Origin: Eutypa lata
Lineage: Eukaryota > Ascomycota > Sordariomycetes > Xylariales > Diatrypaceae
Direction of reading: 5' to 3'
Assembly: GCA_022661535.1 (NCBI GenBank)
Contig: JAKULF010000006.1
Span: 1,359,001-1,423,000 of the forward strand
Length of the DNA: 64,000 nucleotides
Shown: positions 46,986 to 58,615 of the stretch, one piece after another
How the letters are laid out: each line of letters starts with the position of its first letter
Position numbering within the stretch: the first letter of the stretch is position 1
The notes under the pieces: generated by a model
Database searches by the model: none
Told to the model about the DNA's origin: nothing
The model's input: the letters and a program-made list of their open reading frames with translations, nothing else
Program-made: the position numbers and the translations under genes

Positions 46986-48616
46986 GACAGGTAGAATACC
47001 TTCTTCCCCTATATCATAAAGATAGATATCACTTGCGCGGCGAATAATCCCTGCAGCTGCATGCAGCTGTGTTACACCTGCCATTGCTGTCAGTTCCTAC
47101 CTATCATCCGCAAAAGACTTCCTTATTCAAGACATTAAATATCTACATTTCATTCTAATTAATTCATTACATCGTCGACTCTATGCATTATGTCGATATT
47201 ATAACTCAACCATTCTCGGTTGCACATGGCAGTGAATATGCTTTTAATTGGGCGATGTGTCCCAAATAGCTCCTATGACTGTGAGATATCGCGAACGTTG
47301 CGCTAGCAAGTGGTGCATAACGGGGGTCGTGGGCGGCGCTAAAATCATCTACTTACTTATTTATCTATTTACCTACATACTTAGTTACTCATCTATCTTT
47401 AAAGTCATTCACACTTTAAGTTGGTCGTAGCAACTAGACGGTGGCGGACGTTAGGTGGCGGCAGATAGTGAAGTGGCAGGTATTAACAGCTGAGACAGAA
47501 CTCCTGTCAAATATTTCCAGAAAGTCCATGTACTCTAGCTAAGGTTCTTAGAAAAGTATGGACGCAGGCCATTATACAACACTCATATCTCACCCGCCAA
47601 AATGAACCAACTATCCAAATATGCTATTCACCTTTAAAACAAGACCCATCCATCCCCATGAGGAAATCAGTGCACTTCCCACCAAGTCAGGCGTCATTGA
47701 CAACTCGAGACACTTTCGTGTCCGTCCCGCAGGGATCATAGAAAGCCTTGCTATACGGCCGGATCCTTGGAAACCACCACGGGATCTTCGTCCATCCAGG
47801 CCATGTAGCACTCCGCCACCTCGCCCCTTATGCAAATACCGGAAATACCCGGGTGCGCAGCCTCGTCCAGTACACTATAGCCATGGGCTACTAACAGCTC
47901 GCATGACCGCTGCGGATTCGATTGCTCCGGCCAAGATGGGTAGCAGGTCGCCGTCGTTACGCACTCCCTGCTTCTCATGTTATTATTGGCTTTGCTATCA
48001 TTCATTCAATACTACATGCTCCTGATTTCCTACGAAGTCCGGAAGCTATCAATCAAAAAGGCCTGGGGGCGAAAGTCTACCTATGTCATCTGCCGTCTGC
48101 TCGGGCGAAAGCGGGGTTGATGTCGTGTAACAACACCATACTCGGGAGGTAAGAATTGACAGCCAATAAAATAACATCGTAGATGTTAGGCATCTTCTTT
48201 ATCTGCAGGCTGAGATGCAAATGTGATTCTGCCTTTAGTGGCTTAGAGCTAGGCGTTTCTGCATAGCTAAATGCCACGGAGCCTGCATGAAAGCCTACCT
48301 TAGGCTGACCACCACTCTATCTTATTTCCTCCATCATTTTGTCTCTTCTTTCTTAAATCTCAAAGCATAACCCCCAGATGGATGCTAAATTCTAACATCA
48401 GGCAGGTCTCCCCTGAATAATTACATATATATGCACCACACTTATTCCTATCTACTTCCTTATCCTAATAGTGACCATGATGACGCACTACTTTTACTCA
48501 TCGTCCTCTATTGTTCATAAGATGGAAGCTCACTCTGTTGTGGGGAAGCTGTGAATGCTTTCTACCTTCGTGTCTTTCTTTGTACTGCATTTGTCGATTG
48601 CCATTATATACATACT

Positions 48617-51600
48617 ATGGATCCACTCTCAATCGCAGGCTCCATTGCAGGATTGGTTTCACTTGCTGATCTTGTGTTCCGAACTACTGTCGCGTACATC
48701 AAATGCGTTAAGGAAGCACGCAAAGAGGTCGAAGATCTCTTAGAGGAAGTGAAGCAATTTTCCCTCCTTTTACACAACTTATCGTTGGTTACTTCAGGAT
48801 TGGAAATCACTACCGAGTCTATCTCGTCGCCTTCCTCCGATTTTCGATCAACATTTATGCTTGATTGCCAGCAAGTCCTGGGCCGCATCAAAGATAACTT
48901 AGAAAAGGCAAAGCATGACTTTGAAAACCCATCTACTCTTTCTAGGGTTCATAACCGTTTGAAATGGCCATTCTCTACCACAGACACGAAAGATATAATC
49001 CAAACACTACAACGCCACAGACAAGTCATCAATGTGGCTTTGTCTTCTGATTCGCTTAGTCACTTGAAGGAGTGTCTATCACGTCAGGAAGATGCCAGCA
49101 GGCGTATAATCGATGTCCAGGCTACAGCTAGCAAGATTCTGGACATTGTGACAAAAGTCAAGCTTGACCGAACTAGGCTAGAGATCCTGGAGTTTTTCAA
49201 TCAGTACACCAATCCTCGATTAGACTTTGAGACGAGCAAGAACTTGCGCCATCCTCAAACTGGTCTCTGGTTCACTGAAAGTGACGACTTTAAAGACTGG
49301 AAACACACGCCAGGGTCAAGAATCTGGATCAGCGGTATCCCGGGAGCTGGTAAATCGGTCTTAGCAGGCCTCATTATCACCGAATGTCTTCAGCTCAGTT
49401 CACTCAGCGATAAATCATGTTCGGCCTATTTCTTCTGCACATACCGAGACAAGAAAACGCAGCTCTCAAAAAATATCCTATCATCTCTAGCCTCACAAAT
49501 TGCAAGACAGAACGAACAAGCATTCAAGATTCTCAAGGAGTGCTACGAAGACCTCAAGTTGGATAACGATCTTCCAGTAGATCCATCTGCTAATAAGCTT
49601 CTTGAGATCATATCTAAAATGGCAGCCTGCTTTGACCAGGTTTTCATTGTGGTTGATGGGCTTGATGAGTGTGAAACTGACGACGATGATGTGGCTCAAA
49701 TCTTGGCACGGCTCACGGCACTACGAGTTGATAGTTCTATCACGACTGCCTTGTTAAGTCGAGATGTGATTCATATTCGTGAGCAACTAGAAGTTGACTT
49801 CACACATATTGACGTTCAAGCACATACAGAAGACATTGAACTTTACGTTGCTTGTGAAATCGAGAAACTCATTAGCGCGAAGAAGCTGAGGATCCGGAAC
49901 TTATCTCTCAAAGATCAGATCATGACACAACTAGTCACTGGTGCTAAAGGAATGTAAGTGAATATTGACTGGAATAGAACTGAACTGAACTCAAACTAAA
50001 CTACACACATAGGTTCCGATGGGTAGCTTGTCAATTAGATCATATTTGTGACCTGCCAACAGACAAAGCACGGCGCGAAGCATTATCCAAGCTTCCACCA
50101 ACATTGCCTGCCACATATGAGCGCATCCTTCACAAAGTAGAAAGGTCCAACGAGCATGTCAGAAAGCTCGTTCAAAAGAGTCTTCAGTTGATTTCCCTTC
50201 CCTACTTTGACCATGAACGCCTGAATATTCGAGAGATATGCGAAGCGATGTCAGTACCAGACACCGTTGGCGATTCTCTCGAAGACGATGAGATAATAGA
50301 CGAATACGAAATCATCAAATGGTGCGGAAGTCTTATTCGGAAATCCGCTGATGGCCAGGCCTTTGATTTTGCACATTTTTCTGTACAGGAATTTCTTACA
50401 GGGACCTGTTGCACACATCCAACACTGAAGCCCTACCACATCTCTGATAGTGGTGCCCAATCTCTTCTGGGTCCACTCTGCCTAAGATATTTGTTACTCA
50501 ATAACCATGCACAATCTCCTAGAGAAGCAAGGGCTGAAATTCAGTACATCCTAAAAAGAAATATTGCAAGCCCTTTCTATGAATACGCGGCAATCTGGTG
50601 GCCAAAGTACGTCCGAGATCACCTAGAGGATAAGGATGTATCTCAACTGCTCCGGGTGTTTTTCAACAAGACAACGAATTTCACTTCATGGGTGTTGGAA
50701 TTTGTGCGCCACTGTCTAGCAAATCGCAGTACATGTTTTTTTAACAGACAAACTGGTTTCGGACCAAACGAAGATGTTGCCTTCACCATCATTTCTGCCA
50801 TCAAGAGGCCAGACTTCACCCCTTTACATATGGCATCAGTACTAGGGATGTCTGGCCTCTGTAGCAATTTATTGGAAGATGGTGCAAAGTTAAATTTGGA
50901 AAGCCGTTTTGGCACGCCGTTGCACTGTGTAGTTGGTGGTTTCTCTATTTTTAGTGACTCAGGCCTGGATTCATCCTATCTTACCATGCAGGGGACAGAG
51001 CGACGTATCTTACTTCTATCAGAGAGGTATAAAACCGCTCGACTTCTTCTAGCTGCAGGGGCAACTACGTCGCTGCGTTTTATAACACCATTTCACCAAA
51101 CAACCCTCTTATCACTCTCAGTACTAACATCATCAATATACACCGGTGAATTTTGTATGGCTGCTGAATTAATCCGAGCTGGGGTGGTAGTGGAAGACGA
51201 AGATCTGGAATCGATCTCCTTTGAATATGAAAAAGCAATCCCACTTTTTACTAGATCGTTAAAAAGAGACCCGAGAAACAGCAACGCTATTATATCTCTA
51301 CTTAAGGCCACGGGTATTCCTAAAAATGACAATAGCCCAAAGTCAAGGCTCTATTCCTCTACATACAAATTCGCTAAGGTAGTGGGATTAGAGCTAGATG
51401 AGTCAATATTCGATCCGTTGTTCGATGATTCAGCAATATATGATGGCCTCTACGACCTATTAGAGACTGCCATTAAAGGAAACGATATAGATACCGTTGA
51501 AAGTTGCATCAACAGAACCCAGCTTGATTTTGTGAAGACCATCAAATTCAAAGGAAAGGACGAAGGCTTCCCAAAAGAAAATTGGACAGCGCTTCATTTG

Positions 51601-54600
51601 GCTTGTTATGAAGAGTCGAGGGATGTTCTCAATCTATTGCTGAAAGCCGGTTGCGATTTTGAGATAGCGACAGAGAAGGGTAGAACCCCAATACAGCTCT
51701 GCCGGTACAATGGGGATGTGGGGACTCTCAAAATTCTTTTGAATCATGGTGCTTCGTCCATCAAACAAGATCAGAATTTGAATACCATCTGGCACATAGC
51801 TGCTGCTTCAAATAGCATCGGACTTCTGAAACAGCTTACCGCTCTCGATCCAGACAGAGACTGCGCTTTGCGTCTTGTTTCGAGTAAAGGTCGAACACCA
51901 GTTTGCGAAGCACTTGCAAATAAGCATAGAGGAGTAGTACTCTTCCTGCTGCAGTATTGTCCCACTGCAAAGTTTTGGAAGAGCGACAAGCCCCTCTTCC
52001 GACAGGCCGCACAGCTTGGCTCTGTAGATGTCGTCCAGAAGTTATTGAACGTTAATGTTATACTGGATGAATTAGACGCCGAAACAGGAAGCCCATTGCA
52101 TTACATAACGCCATGCGCAACAGTCGCGTGTGTGAAGGCTCTTGTGAACGCCTTTCCGCATCGTCACGAACAGAGTAACGACAGGACGCCTTTTCGATCG
52201 CTATTGGCTCGAGTAGTTGATGAAGATGCCCAGCTGGATCCTGATATATTCAAAGTACTGCTTTCAACCCTAGAGCCATTCACACCGAACGTGGATGATA
52301 CGTGGGAATTTTTTTGTTCCACAATTGTACCAAATTTTGAACGGCCAATCGTATTTGGAGAGACTAGAGCCTCTAAATGGGCGCCGCATCTGCTATCTCA
52401 TCTTTTTGACATAGGGGTGATGAAGTGTTACGAACGGGATAAGAACCAATCGGGGCTAGTACCCTTCGCCATTGCACTCAACGCTATTGTTTCCAAAACA
52501 TTGCCGAGGGTAGTAGCTCTGCGGAATGGGAATTGGATATATCCAGCTTTTGGCTTACTACTCGGCAACTGGAAACGGCTGTCCCAAGCTGTTTCTGAAA
52601 TCGCAGAGAAAATGACTCACTGGGATATTGCTAGGACAGAGCCTTCAGTCACCCAACTCCTATCCCTAGCAATTATTCATAATGACACCGGCATGATGCA
52701 ATTGTTACTCAGCAAGGGCGTAGACCCTCACCAAAGAGTAAACAAGATGTCTGCCTTAGAACTGGCCTGCATACCCGAAGTTCCTATAAGCGAAGCCAAC
52801 TTCCGCATACTCCTCTCATATACCAAGATTGATGAATTAAATTCGAACAATGAGAGTGTCCAGGGACTGAATATCGTGCATTTCACAGCAGTTGGCGGGC
52901 CCCAAGATCGTGGCTTATGGAAACTCAGACAAGTCTTAGCAGCTGGTGCGAAGTGTAACATTATCACAACGGATATAGCTCATGAGTCAGCTCTCAACTA
53001 TCACATAAAGTTAAAGAGGGACCTTACGGCAGGAGCTATCCTGGATTTTGGAGCTGATCCATGGGAGATAGATCCATTGGGGTTTAATGCTGCCACACAT
53101 GCCGTAGCTACCGGGAATATATCCCTTTTAGCTAAAATTGCAGCTATCTCTACGGAACGATGTCTAACACCTAAATGGGACCAAACCGGCAAAGGTTTCC
53201 TTAATGGCTTGTTTCATTCCAATTTCAATAGTCTCCATATCGCTGCTTGGTCTGGGCAAGTGGCGTGCCTCGAATTCTATCTCAACGAAAACTTACTTTC
53301 CGATCTTGAAGTTCTTGATGATGACCTTCAAACCCCTTTACACTACGCAGCCCGTTTTGGTCGGCTGCCTGTTATCAGGTTTCTGAAGGATCGTGGTTGT
53401 AATATAAACCCGGTTGCGCGAGATGGTACTACACCATTGCATCTCGCTGTGAAATTAGGACACTTGTTAGTGGTAGAGGAACTGCTAAGCATGGGTGCCG
53501 AATCTAAGGCTTGCAATCTTGGACTTACGCCGCTATCATACGCCTACAATGGGAGCAACCTCGACATTATTAGGCTACTTAGGGACCGAGAAGGCCAGAT
53601 CAGTTCTGCTACTTTTCCAACAAGTTCAAAGGGGCTTGAAGTCATGGCAGTCGCTTTTTGTAATGCAATGAAGCGAAACGATATCCAAGCGTGCAAGGAC
53701 ATTCATAGGCAAGGTTTTCCACTCGATTATCAGTTGATGTCTCCTTGGCCTGTCACACCGCTAATGTTCGCCGTGTGCAATCTATGTCATCCCAGCATTG
53801 CAGAATGGCTTATCAAACGTGGTTCGAAAGTATCGATTGTTTTTCAGGTACCGCAATTTCCCCAATATCTTACCGTTCTTGAGGCTGCCATATCTACTCC
53901 AATGTACAATGGCCTTTTGCCTCTCCTACTTACGAAATATTTTCAAGAAGGTGGAAGTTTCCTTCGCTTACCGTGGACTCCATTGAACAGTGCTATAGCT
54001 TCCAAAAATCACGAAGGGCTCACAATATTACTAGACAAGTTAATATACCAGGAAGAAAGGGGACACAGTTCAACAGGGTATGTCTCAAAATGATTCTCTA
54101 CTATTCAGAATTACATGATCAACTGATAATAGATAGACATCAATGCAAATATCCCTCAAATCCAGAAGATTCTCCGAATGGTATTTTACACTCTACCATC
54201 AACCATCGAAACAAGTTTCGCAGTGATGGGACTGCCCTCCACCATGCAGCAGCCATTGATGATGTTAACACCGCTAGACTGCTGATCAACAATGGGGCTG
54301 ATATAAAGCTCAAGGCCAGTGGAGGCTACACGGCTCTTCACAGCGCTGCCTTTCGAGGCTCAATCAAGGTTGGTACACTGCTACTGGAACGTGGTAGTGA
54401 TTTAGAGCCTTTATCACATATACTCCAGACGCCCCTGATGGAGGCATGCCATTACGGCCAGTTTGACATGGTAAAACTTCTACTGGACCACGGAGATCCG
54501 AGTGTCAAGTGCAACTTGTATGGGGAGAACATATTGGCAATGACGCTCAAAGGACAACAGGATGGCTATATATCTCGACTGAAGATATGGGACCTCGTCC

Positions 54601-55403
54601 TCCGCAGGGACATCAGCATATACGAAAAAAACATCAATGGGATATGTCCTGCCCATCAAATGCTAACAAACCCCGATATCTATTTGAGGATGTTCTTGAG
54701 GATTTCCCTAAGCGCGATAGGAATCCTTGATATCGAGTGGCATTCGCCTTGGCTTGCCGTTTTTGTGAGCGAGAGCAAAAAACTTAATTGTATCACGAAA
54801 TGTTACCGCCTCATTCATCGATTCCTTGGCCAGGAGCAACCACTGCGCTTACCAAACTCTATCACAACCGGGAGAACCAGCGTATTTTACCTCGCTGCGT
54901 CTAGAGGTCACGTCTCAGCTATAGATGATTTCCTTGCGATAGGCGTTGATCTCGAGCTAGAGTGCTGCGAAGAAGGAACGGCACTAATGATAGCGTCTAC
55001 GAACGGCCAGCTCGACGCGGTCAAGTACCTAGTCCGAAAAGAAGCGAAGCTCTGCTATTTTAGCCAGGATAGCGGCCGTCATAAGAGCGCATTCGGAGCT
55101 GCTTCTACTCAAGGACACGAGGAGGTCCTGCATTGGTTGTTAATGGGACGGCATGTCGAACAGCCCAAGATCGAACACAACGCATTGGATGATCCTGGGC
55201 AAGCAGGTACGCAGACTGGGAAGTGGTCGGGAATTCAGCAGGTCAGATTGCCGCTGAAATGGGAATGGAGACAACGTCGAGAGGAGAGCATGTTTGAGTA
55301 CGCTTTGAGGCGTCAGGAGGTAATATCGGAGTTCAAGGGTGAGGTTATCGAGCCGAAAGACCAGAGTGTGGAGGATTCGGGTTCGGGTTCGGATTCAGAG
55401 TAA
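48617..55403 (+). CDS. Giant NLR: HeLo-like N-domain, NACHT, ankyrin array (2222 residues)
   Basis: Three exons, 48617-49953, 50013-54077 and 54137-55403 (6669 nt). The start MDPLSIAGSIAGLVSLADLV is the hallmark of the fungal HeLo-like/STAND N-terminal helical domain. The NACHT module has Walker A ISGIPGAGKSVLAGL (about residue 240) and Walker B VFIVVDGLDECE (about 345). A winged-helix-like segment ends in FDFAHFSVQEFLTG. From about residue 715 to 2150 there are many ankyrin repeats; clear ones include DLQTPLHYAARFGRLPVIRF, DGTTPLHLAVKLGHLLVVEE and GYTALHSAAFRGSIKVGTLL. The last intron (54078-54136) has a GTATGT donor; reading through it stops after five codons, giving a truncated form. Such proteins are cytoplasmic receptors in heterokaryon incompatibility or defence, with HeLo-like domains triggering membrane damage in some relatives. 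Confidence 0.92.
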
Positions 55404-56012
55404 CTAGTTGGTAACAGGGCAGTACTTATTTCGCGTTGTTTCTGTTTTACTTCTTTTTATCTTTCGTTCTCCGGAGTTTTGTCTTTTTCATTATTCACAT
55501 CATGGTAGTTATATATTCCACTTTACGCAGTACGAATGACGAACTTAAGACTCACAAATTTTAACTCTAATAGAGGACATAACTGCAGTAGCCATATTGT
55601 AGGATTTGAAAGTCAAAGCCAGTCTCCGTCACAATAGCAGGGCCCTACATAAGGGTGGGAACACCCCCCATAAACCTAGGAGCTTTTTTCCCTCCCCTTA
55701 TTCCTTGAAGCTTTACCAGAGCGAATACAAGGGCCATTTCTGATGTCATAGTCCCCTAGTCTAAGTTTTAATATCGATGAACGACGGTCATAGTAGCCTA
55801 GGGATTACGTGGACCAAGAACATAGCCTCCGCAAGCCGGTATGATTTATATGTATTGATAGAGCCAGATAACTATAGGTGACCTTAGAGACCCCTCTGAT
55901 ACGTGAAATCACCATATCGATACACAAGTCACAGCCCTAACCAGCCTTGGCTATGTGTACGCGTAGCTGCCGTAACGTGACAATTTGCATAGTCACGCAT
56001 GTAGCACTAACA
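55404..56012. other. Gene-free stretch
   Basis: 609 bp between two convergent genes. No coding signal or repeat recognised. Confidence 0.4.
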
Positions 56013-56349
56013 TCATCCACTGCCTCCTCCATTTCCACCAGCATTGCCACCACTATCGCCTCCAAAGCCTCCCCCCCATCCACTATTGTTGCCATGTCCG
56101 TGTCCATGTCCATAAGGAAGACCAAGGACGGCCAAGTGCGTGACGCCACCGGTGCTAGATGCATGGCCATGGTGTTGGCGTCTGCCCTGGTCGTGAAGAA
56201 TGACGTCGTTGCCGTGGTTGGACGGCACGAGACGTGGAGGGTGCTGCGGCTCGCCTGATTCAACCTTTTTGGTGCTCTGATAAGATAAAAATATTCGTTA
56301 GTGTGAAGGAATAGAGTATAAGGGGCAGCACACGTACTCCGAAGCACAT
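56013..56349 (-). CDS. Small Gly/His-rich protein with MCFG start, 91 residues
   Basis: Two exons read by hand: a 12 nt first exon (56338-56349, encoding MCFG) and 56013-56276. The intron of 61 nt has a GTACGTG donor and a TTATCAG acceptor, phase 0. The protein continues STKKVESGEPQHPPRLVPSN and ends in GHGHGHGNNSGWGGGFGGDS and further Gly/Asn repeats. Small fungal proteins starting MCFG followed by a basic stretch and a low-complexity tail are common, and the N-terminal Met-Cys-Phe-Gly is often encoded by such a tiny exon. The function is unknown; Cys2 could be lipid-modified, which is speculation. Confidence 0.6.
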
Positions 56350-57482
56350 CTTGAGTACTTCCTTTGAGTGAGGTTGGTTCTGTTGGTGTTGAGGAAGACT
56401 GGCTTGTGTGATGATGGGAAGTTGATCTGGATTGCTTTTGATACTCCGGCTGGGAAAGCATTAATTTAAGTTGGTTTTCTAGGTAGATAGTAAGTGAGAG
56501 GCATGTCTATTAATAAATACATTCCTACTGCCAGCGTCCTGTAGGGTTGGCATGTAGTAGGACCAATTACGATGTTTGTCTTACTAGAAGCTTGGTTAAG
56601 AAGTGATTGCTTGTGTAAGAACTTAAAGCAGGCATGTAAGGCTGGTTTGGACTTGGTCAGGTGGCAAGTATGTGACAAAGAGTTACACGATAACTTTAAT
56701 TCAAGCTCTCCAGAGTCACATAACGTACATCATAGCAAGAACGGCGTCAAATTACTTAGAATCTAGGAACTTGATTTCAATCACCAGGCATGCATACGGT
56801 TGCTTAAATAGCTGCGAGGCTGTGCCATTGGCTAGCGGCTCAGCCGTGCATGCCATAGCCGTGTGCCTGGTATGGAGGGGTAAGATCAGCATTCTATGCA
56901 CATGACTCTGTCAATACTTGAGTTGAGAGGTGATTCAATCAAGTTGAGGCAATCCTTAGACTAGTGCTGTTCTGCTTGAAGCTTTTAGATAACCAACAAT
57001 CAGACGGGGATGCCGAGTTCAGACCGGACATAGCAAGGACGAGGGCGAAGAGGATGAGGATGAGAACACAATTCAACCAGGTAGCAATCAAATATTCGCT
57101 ATAAGTACATGCCTACCAAAGGCTACCGTTCCAACTCTATATTCTTTAGCTGACCTAGCGTGGGAGCAACTACTCCTAACGCCGCTAGGTCAGCCATGTC
57201 TTGTTATTTCTTATCCATACTGTAATCTGCGGCGAGAGTGTTCGCCCACAAAAATATCATCGGTTTCCTCGATCTGCTTGCCTAGAACCGCCTAGAACCG
57301 TCGGAGTTGTCGGTCGTGCGTCGATAAAGGAGAGAAGTGATGCCTATTGAATTATACGTGCGGAAGGGTGCCCGCCCGCCCAATCAATCATTCAACTGTC
57401 ATCCGTAACGCCGTATATCCCATCCACGTATTAACATTTGGACGTCTATCAAACGTAGTCTATCCGTTCTCGTCGTTGCCCA
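56350..57482. other. Gene-free stretch with a strong hairpin
   Basis: 1.1 kb. It contains a perfect 12-bp inverted repeat at 57149-57194 (listed) and a short direct repeat GCCTAGAACC near 57280-57300. Otherwise nothing seen. Confidence 0.4.
57149..57194. repeat. Perfect 12-bp inverted repeat (hairpin)
   Basis: GCTGACCTAGCG at 57149-57160 is exactly complementary to CGCTAGGTCAGC at 57183-57194. The 22 nt between them contain GGGAG and CTCC(T), which extend the fold. It lies 290 bp beyond the 3' end of the RNase-kappa-like gene. Confidence 0.7.
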
Positions 57483-57906
57483 TTACAGAGCGATGGCGCC
57501 TCTTCGGTTTTCGCGTAGATGAAGCATTCCCTGAAGACCACAGAAAACCAAGAAAGCCTAGGAGGGTTTAGTTAGGACCACGAGACGAGCGATATTCTCT
57601 CGGTAGGGCTATAGGGATAATGACGTACAGCGTAAACGATGACCGCAGTGAAGATGGTTCCTGCCACTGCCGGACCATCCTCGGGGTCTTCGATGCCGCC
57701 CACGAATTCATGGTGCTGGGACCGGAAGAGCCCGCCGAGGATGGAGAGGATAACGATAGCGAAGACGGAGATGACTACGCTATAAGCGGGTATACATGGT
57801 TAGTAAATAATCTTCAATTGTCCTCCCGACCAGATCCAAGCGCGTCCAGAGATGGTCGACAGTTGATGACGATGGGAAGGCGTGCTCACCAAGACCATGC
57901 TTGCAT
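57483..57906 (-). CDS. RNase-kappa-like small membrane protein, 80 residues
   Basis: Three exons read by hand: 57890-57906 (17 nt), 57629-57779 and 57483-57557 (243 nt). The product is MQAWSC followed by a membrane helix VVISVFAIVILSILGGLF, a loop RSQHHEFVGGIEDPEDGPAV, a second helix AGTIFTAVIVYAAFLVFCG and the tail LHLRENRRGAIAL. Two helices separated by a short loop, the length and the C-terminal block fit the fungal branch of the ribonuclease kappa family, small proteins linked to the V-ATPase in animals. The last intron has a CTAACT branch point. The plus-strand 155-codon ORF over the same place is its antisense shadow. Confidence 0.7.
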
Positions 57907-58615
57907 AGAACTGACGATTGGCTTCATCACGAAGGTGTTGTTGCCTGCGAGGGCTTCGAGCTATATAATCGGGGAAGGATCTCGGTCAAGCTCTGCAATG
58001 TACAGAAATCTGGTAAGGGCCGCGCTTGCGAATCGTTGGGTTGCTATTGGTTGGTTGTTTTGGTTGTCGCGATGCAGTGAAGCATAGCAGTGAAGGTTGA
58101 CGTCGGCGATTACTGCGAGGCTGGAGGCTAAGGCGTCGCAAGCCAAAGTTTGGGCTAACCTGATGAGGTCAAGTGGCTAGAGTTAGTTAGAGTTAGAACT
58201 GCATGTGGTTGGTGCGTGTGGCGCTAGCTTGGCACATAGTTAGATATGTGCTTATGTCACTAAAAAGGGGTGAGGCTCAAAAGCCATCAAACTGTGGCTG
58301 GTGCTCATTGACTGCCCATCAAGATGGGAACAATTCCATTGATTGGTCTGTTCATTGATACAATGATTAGGCTATGTCGCATATCCTCTTTCAATATTTT
58401 AGCCAAATTGTATGAAAGAATTCAAGGAAGCCTTAAGAAGCTAACCCCGCATGTCGCACTACATATTAAGCCTTGTTCTTCCCTTGCGGGTTCCCATGAA
58501 CTTCCTTCAAACTTGCTACGTGCAATCCATAGCGATAGCCGTTTGATGGTATCTTGTGAGCTTCACCTGGTCTGCTATGTTTTGAAGAAGAGAACCTGGA
58601 TAAAAGTCTCATATC
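57907..58615. promoter_or_regulatory. Divergent promoter region
   Basis: 709 bp between the start codons of the RNase-kappa-like gene and the kinase-like gene. It must contain both promoters. A GTTAGAGTTAGAAC-type direct repeat occurs at 58183-58200. The 113-codon ORF at 58324 has no family features. Confidence 0.4.

Larger units (their letters stand above)
46087..48616. other. Gene-free interval with microsatellite and LTR-like fragment
   Basis: 2.5 kb. It holds a CT/TA microsatellite and LTR-like copy B (both listed). At 47620-48030 all frames are fairly open on both strands; the minus strand shows FYDPCGTDTKVSRVVNDA then a stop and LGGKCTDFLMGMDGSC. This may be an eroded gene but is not identifiable. 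Confidence 0.4.

Noticed and set aside
47621..48025. 134-codon plus-strand ORF and overlapping minus ORFs
   Set aside because: All frames are partly open with no family signal; possibly an eroded gene, but not supportable.
55937..56461. 174-codon minus ORF
   Set aside because: Another frame (with a spliced MCFG start) gives a sensible Gly/His-rich protein; the longer ORF runs through the intron and has no domain.
57620..58087. 155-codon plus-strand ORF
   Set aside because: Antisense of the spliced RNase-kappa-like gene over its second exon, intron and first exon; no family features of its own.
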